From contig NC_056427.1 in NCBI RefSeq assembly GCF_905147365.1, forward strand, positions 4,283,001 to 4,347,000: a DNA stretch of 64,000 nucleotides. The letters are read 5' to 3'. The notes under the pieces are model-generated. The model saw nothing but the letters and a program-made list of their open reading frames with translations, had not been told where the DNA came from and ran no database searches. The translations under genes were made by a program, and so were the position numbers. This DNA is from Aricia agestis. Lineage: Eukaryota > Arthropoda > Insecta > Lepidoptera > Lycaenidae. This document shows, piece by piece, positions 55,465 to 64,000 of the stretch (positions are counted from its first letter, which is position 1; each line of letters begins with the position of its first letter).

Positions 55465-55930
55465 ATACACCCTGAATTATGAATGTAAAAGTATCTCTAT
55501 CTGTCTGTCTCTCTTTCACGCCAAAACTACTGAACCAATTGTAATGAAATTTTGTTCACAGATAGTCTAGGCAGAGGTTCCCAAGCTCTTTTATTTCGTG
55601 GCCCACTTTTAAGGTGTAGGTGCATACTGTGGACCCCCTGTAACATCCCCCCCCCCCCCCACAACACTAATTTGAGCGATAGAAGTCAAGTCGGGTCGAT
55701 AGACTTCTATTTCAAACTGAATAGAATTCTTTGGTCGGGTCACCAAATACATTTTTATAGACCCCCGTTTACTACTTATGGACCCCCATTTTTTGTCAGG
55801 GCCAGCGTAGACCTCCGTCTAGTCTCGCGTGGACCCCTGGGGGTCCACCTGGACCACTTTGGGAATCAATGGTCTAGAGCCTGAGAAAGGACGGAAGGAA
55901 GGGTTTTAATAATGTTTGGGACAATGTTTA
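55465..55930 (+). mobile_element. Helitron family 1 split by a hAT-type element
   Basis: AATTATGAATGTAAAAGTAT, CTGTCTGTCTCTCTTTCACG, then after the insertion GAGCCTGAGAAAGGAC. Confidence 0.55.
55575..55868. mobile_element. hAT-type MITE
   Basis: CAGAGGTTCCCAA start and TTGGGAATCAATG end. AGTCTAGG and GTCTAGAG flank it, consistent with a 7-8-bp target duplication. Interior has GTGGACCCCTGGGGGTCCAC and a 13-C run. Outer boundary approximate by a few bases. Confidence 0.65.
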
Positions 55931-56211
55931 TATGATTTAAATAGTCTCAAAAAACCAAACCATCCTTCTAGCGCAGTTGGGTAAAGCTTAACTCATCCAA
56001 GCCAAATGGTTTTTCCATTTAATTATATGAAAGTAATAAATTCTTTCAACAGCGAGCATTTATAATTGGATTAATTAAAAATAAACCGAACTCATCGTGC
56101 GATATAATTTTATTTATTGTGAAATGTTTTCAATAAAATCTACAATGGAAGTGGAACGATACGAGGGTGACGTGGGCCGGCACAATATGAGAAACAAAAG
56201 GTCAATACAAT

Positions 56212-56635
56212 ATACTAATATTATTAATGCGAAAGTGTGTATGTCTGTTATCTCTTCAGACCCAAACCGCTGAACCGATTTTACTGTAGTATGGACATAG
56301 TAATTGGAGGGGAAGGTTATCTTCATACGAAGGCACCGCGCGCGGCTTGTATGTGTGCGCCATAGTATTAATGCGTCGCCACGTACGGCACACAACAAAA
56401 TCTCGGCCTTATAAAACTGGCCGAGATTTTGTTGTGTGCCGTACGTGGCGACACTACTATGGCGCACACATATAAGCCGCCCGCGGTGCCTTTGTATGAA
56501 GATAACTTACTTCCCCTCCTTTTACTATGGTATGGAGATACTTTGAGTCCCGGGAAAGGACATAGGATACTTTTTATTCCGGAAAAATGTACGGTTCCCG
56601 CGCGATAAACGAGTTTAGACGCAACGGTCATCTAG
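56212..56635 (+). mobile_element. Helitron family 1 split by a palindromic MITE
   Basis: ATACTAATATTATTAATGCG start, GATACTTTGAGTCCCGGGAA and CATCTAG end. Confidence 0.75.
56295..56530. mobile_element. palindromic MITE, about 95-bp arms
   Basis: Arms include GTTATCTTCATAC / GTATGAAGATAAC, GTGTGCGCCATAGTA / TACTATGGCGCACAC and GCCACGTACGGCACACAACA / TGTTGTGTGCCGTACGTGGC around TTATAAAACT. GTATGGA flanks both sides, in the Helitron word GGTATGGAGATA. Confidence 0.8.
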
Positions 56636-57150
56636 TAAAGAATATTACACAAAAGTTGAAGCAGAGGGCGCTTCTATATTCTATAGTCAGGGAGCCCTAG
56701 AACAAAATTTTTTTTTGATTACTATCAAGCTAATTTTTTGTGAGTAGCTTCATTTTGATAAGACAAACAACATTTATATCTGCGGAAAATCTCGAAAGTG
56801 GTAGCTAACAGAGAAAGGATTTCATACTTTGATTTGATGGTCCTAAAATATGGATTGTTCTATTTGTAGGACAATGTTACTCTTGAATTATATAACTAAT
56901 AACATATCAATACTTATACAATAAAACAGCTGGTTAGGGTTACGTAGTCAACCAAGTTTTGTTGATTAAAACGGAACCCTAACGGAAAGCTAGTAAACCC
57001 GGACAGCTCATACAGTAAATAATCCGACCAAAATCCGACAGTTGCACATGTCATATTATCAGAATACTGACAGAAACGTTGTGAAACGTCGAATATAACT
57101 TTTTGTTTACTGTTTGCTACTTATACTACTGATTCAAAAGTATTAGTTAA

Positions 57151-57708
57151 CTAGCGATCCACCCCGGCGTCGCACGGGTATAAAATATATTATAGCCACT
57201 GAAAAAAATATTAAAATCGATAGCCTATGATCCTTCACGTGGTCTACTTCTTATCAGTGCCTAATAACATAAAAATTGCTCCAGTAGTTCGCGAGATAAG
57301 CCCTTTCAAATAATTTCCCCCATTTTTTCCACATTCTCCTATTAGTCTTAGCGTGATAAAATATAGCCTATATATAGTCTTTCTCAATAAATGGGCTATC
57401 TAACACTGAAAGAATTTTTCAAATCGGACCAGTAGTTCCTGAGAGTAGCGCGTTCAGTTAGCCCTTTTAAATAAGTTTCCCCGTTTTTTCCACATTTTCC
57501 TCTATTTCTTCGCTCCTATTAATAATAATAATAATAAACATTAAATATTAGTCTTAACGTGATAAAATATAGCCTATAGCCTTCCTCGATAAATGGGCTA
57601 TCTAACACTGAAATAATCATCAAAATCCGTTGCGTAGTTTTAAAGATTAAAGGGAACAAAGGGACATGAGGGAAAAAAGCGACTTTGTTTTATAATATGT
57701 ATAGATTT
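57151..57708 (-). mobile_element. Lep1-like Helitron family 2 with internal duplication
   Basis: CTAGCGATCCACCCCGGCGT end; GTGATAAAATATAGCCTATA and GGGCTATCTAACACTGAAA occur twice (about 57352-57412 and 57550-57615). Confidence 0.6.
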
Positions 57709-57941
57709 AAAAGTATAATTAATATAAAAGGTTTTCTTTAAATAGTCTATTGATCGTTTTGCTAACCGAATATTTAATTATTATGTTAATAAGATACGAA
57801 GATTATCATTTCTATAAAAAGCCGATACTTAAAGAGACACTTAAGAGAAAACTATTAAAAACATGTTTTTATTTAGTTAATTTAAGTATAATTTGAGTTC
57901 AGTATAATAGAACCAGTTTTTATTATCCTACTAATATTGTA

Positions 57942-58420
57942 CTATACTATACGATCAACGATTTCCTAAACGATAGCACATCTTGGGAGTAGGATGGCTG
58001 CTTGCAAGGCTGCTTCTACATTTATTATATCTGACTTACAATTGTGTATTCATATTGTATAGATTAAGTTATTTACATTGTAATTTTTTTTTTTTTTAAA
58101 GACAAATTTTCCACTTTTTTACTAAAAAGTGGCCCCGTGCGAGTTCCCGAACCGGTGGTAGGCAACATGTAGTTCAACGTTCTGAAAATATTTGATTCAA
58201 ATTTATTCAGAAATAAAACAATTTTTATTTTTTTATTTTATTTTTATTTATTGTAAATGCAAAGGTCCGTTTGTTTGTTACTTTTTCACGCCCAAACCGC
58301 TGAACTGATTGTGTTAACATCTGGTATGGAGATTCTTTGAGTCCCGGGAAGAGACATAGGATACTTTTTATCCCGGAAAAATGCACGGTTCCCACGCTAT
58401 ATTTTTTTTACAAGTACATA
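57942..58420 (+). mobile_element. Helitron family 1 carrying a LINE 3' end
   Basis: CCTACTAATATT, then the LINE piece, then GTAAATGCAAAGGTCCG, TTCACGCCCAAACCGCTGAA and CCCGGAAAAATGCACGG; 3' hairpin lost. Confidence 0.6.
57953..58247 (+). pseudogene. LINE 3' end, last dozen codons plus 3' UTR
   Basis: INDFLNDSTSWE then TAG at 57991-57993, matching the end of the fragment at 41475-42034; the 3' UTR shares AGTGGCCCCGTGCGAG and GAACCGGTGGTAGGCAAC. Confidence 0.7.
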
Positions 58421-58686
58421 CTCCAAGAAAGTGAAAAAAGTCGAAAAAGAAATTTCACTCCAAAAATGTGTACGAGCATAGAACCTTCTTTTTTACAAGA
58501 CGGTTAGAAAGTCACTAGAACACCTGACTTTTATAGACTCATAAAATCTTATACGAAGTAGCAAAAAGTATTTTATGACTTTAGTAACAATCTTACAAGT
58601 TAGAAGAGAGATTAAAATTTTAAACTTTTTAAATCTGGCATCGCACGGATGCAATGCTTACATTTTATTTCTAAAATTATATTAAA

Positions 58687-58878
58687 CTAGACGACGCCCG
58701 CAACTCCGTTCCAAAATTCGTTTACCGCGCGGGAACCGTACATTTTTTCGGGATAAAAAGTATCCTATGTCCTTTCCCGTCACTCAAAGTATCTCCATAC
58801 CAAATTTAATCAAAAGTGCTTCAATGGTTTACGCTTAAAGACGTAACAGACAGACACACTTTCGCATTTATAATAATT
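58687..58878 (-). mobile_element. Helitron family 1
   Basis: CTAGACGACGCCCGCAACTC to CACTTTCGCATTTATAATA. Confidence 0.75.
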
Positions 58879-58890
58879 ATTATTGTTATA

Positions 58891-59263
58891 CAGGGTGCAA
58901 TTAAACCTTCCTGCCAAATTTTGATATCTTGATCCTTGTTAAAAATAAAAATACACGTGTTTTTTCTTTTATAATCACTCAGTACTAAAATGTTGAGAAA
59001 TTGCTTCCGAAAGTTATCCTAAAAAACACTACAATTAATGGACACGACGCGTCGCCCGCGCGTGATGTGACCTCGCGCGCGCACCTGTCCCCGCGCTACC
59101 CCTGCTAATGCCCCCGCGCCGCGAGTGACCGTTCTGCAACGATTTTGAATGGGATAAAATATGTCAATAAAAAAAATATAACACTCAATTTATTTTGGTT
59201 TAACTCTCCTAATGACACCTAAGCCCTGGAAAAAATTTGGCAGGACGGTTTAATTGCACCCTG
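58891..59263. mobile_element. TA-target TIR element (CAGGGTGCAATTAAACC)
   Basis: CAGGGTGCAATTAAACCTTC and ACGGTTTAATTGCACCCTG ends, TA on both sides; CCTGCCAAATTTT / AAAATTTGGCAGG inside. A GC-rich core (CGCGTCGCCCGCGCGTGATG) at 59046-59128. Resembles Tc1/mariner-type targeting; no transposase. Confidence 0.75.
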
Positions 59264-59469
59264 TATTATTAGCTTTTGCCCAGGTCAAGTGTCAACGTAT
59301 TTTTTTCGTAAAAAATATTCTATTTTTAAAATAAAAAGTATCCTATGTTACTTCTGATACCTCCCAGAGTATGTACAAAGTTTCATGATGATTCGTCAAG
59401 TAGTTTTTGCGTGAAAGCGTAACAAACATCCACGCTTTCACATTAGAATAAGGATAATATTATGTATTA

Positions 59470-59650
59470 CTAGATGACACCCGCAACTTGCGCCAAAATT
59501 CGTTTATCGCGCGGGAACCGTACATTTTTTCGGGATAAAAAGTATCTTATGTCCTTTCCCAGGACTCAAACTATCTCCATACCAAATTTCAGCAAAATCG
59601 GTTCAGCGTGAGGCGATTTAAGTGTGAAGAGGTAACAGACAGACAGACCG

Positions 59651-59681
<31 letters not shown>

Positions 59682-59706
59682 CACTTTCCCATTTATAATA
59701 CTATAT
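59470..59706 (-). mobile_element. Helitron family 1 with expanded GACA run
   Basis: CTAGATGACACCCGCAAC; tetranucleotide run of about ten GACA units at 59637-59680. Confidence 0.7.
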
Positions 59707-59712
59707 GATATA

Positions 59713-59996
59713 CTAGCTGTTGCCCGCGACATCGTCCGCGTCAACATAGTATAATAACAAAGATGGATAGTCCGCTAACAAATATGAAAAAAGTAAAATA
59801 TAACCTCCTTCTTTTTGGAAGTCGGTTGAAAAGTAGCCTAAGTTACACCTTACTACATCAGCTATCTACCAAAAAAAGTCCCGGCAAAATAGCTCCAGCC
59901 GTTTCAGAGATTAGCCGGAACAAACAGACAGACAGACATACATACAGACAAGAATTGTAAAAAATGTTGTTTTGGTGTATGTAGCGTATATAGATT
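59713..59996 (-). mobile_element. Lep1-like element
   Basis: CTAGCTGTTGCCCGCGACAT, GAAGTCGGTTGAAAAG and GTAGCGTATATAGATTC; the CTAGCTGTTGCCCGCGAC end is a hallmark of lepidopteran Lep1-type Helitrons. Confidence 0.65.
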
Positions 59997-60475
59997 CATA
60001 TGCATGTAGTAAAAAACGGTTCTTTCCATATTACAAACAGACACTCCAATTTTATTTATATGTATGTATAGATGATATGATTATAATATGATATTGATAT
60101 ATTGATATTGATTGAAATTATTGATAATATTGATAATTTATATATTTATTATTTATTATTAGGGATACATATTAAATACATAATGTATCCCTCAACAGTC
60201 GATCAAAAGCAGTTGTAATTAGTATCTGTTTTTGCGACCACAGTAAAAGGAGACCTAGAAATAGTTAGAATGCCTAAGATCTAGTCATTACTGGTAATAA
60301 ATATGGTATGAAGTGGTTTGTGTAGCGACAGACAAACAGTTTTATAGTCGTTGTTATGTTGTGTATAGGAATGTATACTTAAAAATATTTTTAATATTAT
60401 GAATGTATTCGTTTGTCCGTCTGTAGCACTTTTGGTACGGAAATAGTTAATTGATAAGTATTGCTTATTATCTTA
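59997..60475. other. AT-rich stretch, nothing recognised
   Basis: Local ATTGATAT-type simple sequence only. Confidence 0.4.
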
Positions 60476-60598
60476 TGGCATGTTTCACCACTTCCTGATA
60501 AGTGGCGAATAGGCTATCCACCAACTAACTTGACAGATCAAGTATGAAGAATCTGTCAAAAAGTTGTGAATAGCCTATTCGGCACCTTATCAGAAAGG
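60476..60598. mobile_element. MITE, GGGCCTGTTTCACC family, right end lost (copy 4)
   Basis: TGTTTCACCACTTCCTGATA and AGCCTATTCGGCACCTTATC; the terminal CAGGCCC on the right is gone. Confidence 0.7.
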
Positions 60599-60737
60599 CT
60601 CATTAGTCTCGCAAAATCTCACTAACAACTTAAAAGGATTTGGATATATTTTGTTAAATCCAAGGAAGATTTATATTACTAGGGAAAATATACGAAGTTC
60701 ACCGGGCATCAAGTAATGTACTTACAGATTACAATGT

Positions 60738-60940
60738 ATTAGATGACGCCCGCAACTCCGTTGCGCCAAAATTCGTTTATCGCGCGGGAACCGTACATTT
60801 TTCTGGGACAAAAAGTGTCCTATGTCCTTTTCTGGGTTTCAAAGTATCTCCATACCAAAATTCAGCAAAATCGGTTCAGCGGTTTGGGCGTGAAAAGGTA
60901 ACAAACAAACAAATTTTCCCATTTATAATAATAAGTATGA
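60738..60940 (-). mobile_element. Helitron family 1
   Basis: TTAGATGACGCCCGCAACTC, CGTTTATCGCGCGGGAACCG and CCCATTTATAATAATAAG. Confidence 0.7.
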
Positions 60941-60987
60941 TATAATAAATACTTGGTCATATTACGTGAAGAAGTAACAACGTTCAG

Positions 60988-61330
60988 ACGTGTGAGAGCC
61001 TTGCTTCGGCACGAATGGGCCGGCTCGACCGGAGAAATACCACGTTCTCACAGAAAACCGACGTGAAACAGCGCTTGCGCTGTGTTTCGCCGAGTGAGTG
61101 AGTTTACCGGAGGCCCAATCCCCTACCCTATTCCCTTCCCTACCCTCCCCTATTCCCTTCCCATCCCATCCTTATCCTCCCCTATTACCCTATTCCCTCT
61201 TAAAAGGCCGGCAACGCACCTGCAGCTCTCCTGATGCTGTGAGTGTCCATGGGCGACGGAAGTTGCTTTCCATCAGGTGACCCGTTTGCTCGTTTGCCTC
61301 CTTATTTCATAATAAAAAAAACATTAAAAA
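60988..61330 (+). mobile_element. poly(A) SINE (copy 7)
   Basis: Full copy; head ACGTGTGAGAGCCTTGCTTC, tail CTTATTTCATAATAAAAAAA. Confidence 0.85.
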
Positions 61331-61600
61331 AAAAACACAAGCTCACAAACTTTCGCCTTTATAATATTAGTATGATTATGTTAAATTATGATACCCTTTT
61401 CGTCGTAATCGGGTAAGGATAAGATCACAGTTTTGCTGACGTTACCGGTTGTGATTTGTGGTTGATTAGAAACCAGTCGATCGATTTCACGAAAACTAGT
61501 CCGATCAAGGTTAGATGTTGATGAACCCGAATATCGCATTAATTACTTGGAATAGTGAAATAGTTCTATATATCTATCTTTCTCTTCATTAACGAGGCCC

Positions 61601-61763
61601 TTAGCCGGCACCTAGACGATCAGTGTGCAATTGAACAGTTTATTTGACAATTAGATTGAACGCGCGCGATGTTCATTAGCAACCCTAGACGGTCAATAAT
61701 GTTACGCAAATAACGCAATGCGTGATCTTGCGCAATAAAATTGCTCGTCTAGGTGCCGGCTAA
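61601..61763. mobile_element. MITE, TTAGCCGGC family (copy 2)
   Basis: TTAGCCGGCACCTAGACGAT and GCTCGTCTAGGTGCCGGCTAA. Confidence 0.8.
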
Positions 61764-61774
61764 TGTATTTTATT

Positions 61775-62290
61775 TTTCTCTCTCTTTAAGGTGACGCCGC
61801 GTTAAAGTTAAAAAACCGTGTTGGATATGTTTTAGATTGCTTGTTTTCTATGAGAGGCCGGCCCGGTCTCTTATAGAAAACAAGCAAGCAAGCAAAAAAT
61901 GGAAAGGGTATAAACGGCAAAATGGTTTTGTCGTGTAATTTAAAAACCATAAATACATTTCATATTAAAGCTATGGGCAAATTAAAGTGTATGCTTGAAC
62001 CAATCTATGTACAAATGGAAGCTTAAATCACTCTCCTCTGTTGGCAAAATAGGAATCCCTTTTTTTACAGAGGTCTTTTTGATTGATTATTCTGTGTTAT
62101 AAAAGTTGACCAATCGTGTTATGCTATGGGTAATTCAAAGACAAAGACATGATAAATACTGACAATGAACTTTAATTTCTTAGCTTTAGTCATTGCTGAG
62201 AAAAATCGATATCGCTACAGCCAAATTATCAAGGCGTCGTGTCGCCTTATGCGAGAAGAACGAACGGTAAGTAACTTATGTCTCTCTCTC
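61775..62290 (+). repeat. dispersed ~0.5-kb repeat (copy 2)
   Basis: AAGGTGACGCCGCG, GACCAATCGTGTTATGCTAT and AAGGCGTCGTGTCGCC; inverse of 51690-52145. A local inverted GTTTTCTATGAGAGGCC / CTTATAGAAAAC at 61850-61882. Confidence 0.75.
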
Positions 62291-62324
62291 TTTAAGGCTC
62301 GCTACACCGCGAGATCACGAGCTA

Positions 62325-62506
62325 TCCATATTAATATTATAAAGTGTGTCTCTATGTCCCCTCTTCACGCCCACTTTTGCTGAAATTTAGTATGGACATA
62401 CTTCTAGTCCCGGGAAAGGACACAGGATACTTTTGATCCCGGAAAAATTTACAGTTCCCACGCAATAAACCAAATTTGGCGCAACGGAGTTGCCGGCGTT
62501 ATCTAG
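62325..62506 (+). mobile_element. Helitron family 1, complete
   Basis: A|TCCATATTAATATTATAAAG start, hairpin GCGCAACGGAGTTGCCGGCG, TATCTAG|T end. Confidence 0.8.
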
Positions 62507-62736
62507 TTAATTAATAATTACATACATATTCTAGGTTTCCTGGCAGGTTTGTGAGATTTCTAGGAAATTCACCAAATCTAGTAATTAAATTTGTCAGTTT
62601 ATAATCCAACTAAATCTAATTAAGAAACCGGATTTATATGTAAGTAAATAAAAAATGTCATAGATATAAAATGTCAGATGCAGTAGTTTTAGATATGAAA
62701 ATTATTTTTTATCGTAGCGAGATAAAAAATAAAATC

Positions 62737-63413
62737 AGCCAAGTGCGAGTCAGACTCGCGCACGAAGGATTCCGTACCATTATAAAGCGAAAGTATGGAA
62801 AAAATTGTGTTTTTTGTATAAGAGCAACCCTTAATTATGTATTTTATTTTAATTCTATTATAAACGAGCTTTTGCCCGCGGCTTCGCTCGCGTTAAGAAG
62901 TATTATTATATAAAACTTTCATCCCCTATTTGAACCCCTTGGGGTTGGAATTTATCAAAATCCTTTCTGAGCGAACGAAGGCACGTTATAACATCTACCT
63001 GCATGCCAAATTTCAGCCCGATCCGTCCAGTGGTTTGGGCTGTGCGTTGATAGATCACTATGTCAATCAGTTAGTCACCTTTAAGTTTTATATATATAGA
63101 TTTTGAAGTACACATATTATAATTAAGCATTTTGTAAAAATTTCAAGTGTCTAAATGTTACCATTATTGAAATCGAGCAAAAAAGGCAAAAAAAAATCAG
63201 GTTTCTGGTATGGAAGCCACCCTTCATTACTTATTTTATTTTGTTTTTAGTATTTGTTGTTATAGCGGCAACAGAAAAACACAATCTGTAAAAATTTCAG
63301 AAGTCTACCTATAGCGGTTTTTGAGATACAGCCTGCTGACAAACAGACGGACAGACAGACAATGAAGTCTTAGTAATAGGGTCCCGTTTTTACCCTTTGG
63401 GTACAGAACCCTA
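62737..63413 (-). mobile_element. GGGTTCCGTACCC repeat interrupted by a Lep1-like element
   Basis: CCAAGTGCGAGTCAGACTCG at the left, GGGTCCCGTTTTTACCCTTT and GGGTACAGAACCCT at the right; split at 62862-63103. Confidence 0.65.
62862..63103 (-). mobile_element. Lep1-like Helitron nested in a repeat
   Basis: AACGAGCTTTTGCCCGCGGC, CATGCCAAATTTCAGCCCGA, CTGTGCGTTGATAGATCACT and TATATATATAGA; same family as 1097-1336. Confidence 0.6.
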
Positions 63414-63450
63414 ATTATCAGGAACCTTAATGTTAAAGTGTTTTTCAATC

Positions 63451-63540
63451 GATACTAATATTATAAGTGCGAAAGCGTGTCTGTCTGTCAACCTCTAAGG
63501 TACAGACCGCTGAACTAATTTTGCTGAAATACTTCTTAAA
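63451..63540 (+). mobile_element. Helitron family 1, short 5' piece
   Basis: GATACTAATATTATAAGTGC, GTGTCTGTCTGTC and CCGCTGAACTAATTTTGCTG. Confidence 0.6.
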
Positions 63541-63714
63541 ACGAAGATCCTTATCACGCGTTCGGCGTTTAGGAGGCTAGACAGAACGATATATTTTGAC
63601 CTCGACACTTTTTAGTAAGTACCTGTATGGTAGGGGCAAAGGGCGTTGATAGTATTCCTGTGCGTCAACTAAATGGCGTTTTTGAGAATAAACAGCGACG
63701 CGTTGTTAGTATTT

Positions 63715-63881
63715 CAGCCCTAGTAGACAAGTGGCAAGCGATTATCGTAAACGCTAACAAAATGTATGCGATTTGACATAAGTCATCGCTTCGCTAGCGA
63801 ATACTAATGTCAAATCCCATACATTTTGTAGCGTTGGCGTTAGCGTTTACAATAATCGCTTGCCGCTTGTCTAGGCCCTCT
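63715..63881. mobile_element. MITE with about 75-bp arms
   Basis: GACAAGTGGCAAGCGATTAT / ATAATCGCTTGCCGCTTGTC, and ACAAAATGTATGCGATTTGACAT-type inner arms around CGCTTCGCTAGCG. Outer ends CAGCCCTAG and CTAGGCCCTCTG. Confidence 0.75.
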
Positions 63882-64000
63882 GGGCGTCAATAGATGGCGT
63901 ATTTTTAATATTATTTTGAGTGTATATATTATATTATTATGTATACAAGTTTTTTGAACATAAGAAATAACTTCGTACTATTCGGGTGTCCCTTGACACC

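Overview
The window looks like lepidopteran (butterfly or moth) nuclear DNA. It is AT-rich and intron-dominated, and it is crowded with short Lepidoptera-type repeats: Lep1-like non-autonomous Helitrons, palindromic MITEs, tRNA-headed SINEs and a poly(A) SINE. There are no operons, ribosome binding sites, CRISPR arrays or other prokaryotic features. Most open frames longer than 60 codons are repeat-derived or chance frames.

Host gene: the only host gene I can support is the 5' part of a kirre/roughest-like (irre cell recognition module, NEPH family) cell-adhesion gene on the minus strand. Three exons are visible: 21559-21384 (5' leader, start codon, signal peptide), 7733-7583 and 868-788 (the two halves of the first Ig domain). 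Splice sites and phases agree throughout. The introns are 13.65 kb and 6.71 kb, and the gene runs off the left edge. Sequence right of 21.6 kb is upstream, probably 5' leader intron or intergenic DNA, and no further host exon was recognised there.

Mobile DNA: (1) a nearly full-length R4/Dong-clade non-LTR retrotransposon (48737-44304, minus). It has a reverse transcriptase, a CCHC finger, a restriction-like endonuclease, one frameshift, a possible HDV-like ribozyme fold at its exact 5' end, and TAA repeats at both ends. A second, 5'-truncated copy lies at 16.47-16.87 kb. Both copies sit tail-to-tail with a TAA-tailed tRNA-derived SINE. (2) 3' fragments of two other non-LTR elements (41.47-42.03 kb with a relative at 57.95-58.25 kb, and 43.47-42.82 kb). 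The last shares its 3' end with the abundant poly(A) SINE (seven copies), which suggests a LINE-SINE mobilisation partnership. (3) More than 40 Helitron copies of several subfamilies. The main one starts TC, ends with a CGCAAC-GGA-GTTGCG hairpin about 10 nt before CTAG, and inserts at A/T. (4) Many TIR elements and MITEs (hAT-like, TA-target, piggyBac-like, unclassified), several with clean target duplications and nested in Helitrons, SINEs or each other. Relative insertion ages can be read from the nesting.

Unexplained AT-rich stretches remain, mainly at 5.4-6.7, 20.1-21.0, 21.6-24.3, 25.0-26.0, 36.4-38.4, 49.6-50.7 and 52.6-53.8 kb. I found no clearly new biological system. The best leads are the LINE/SINE junction pattern, the ribozyme candidate, a 1.28 kb TIR element filled with recurrent short words, and extreme palindromes inside Helitrons.
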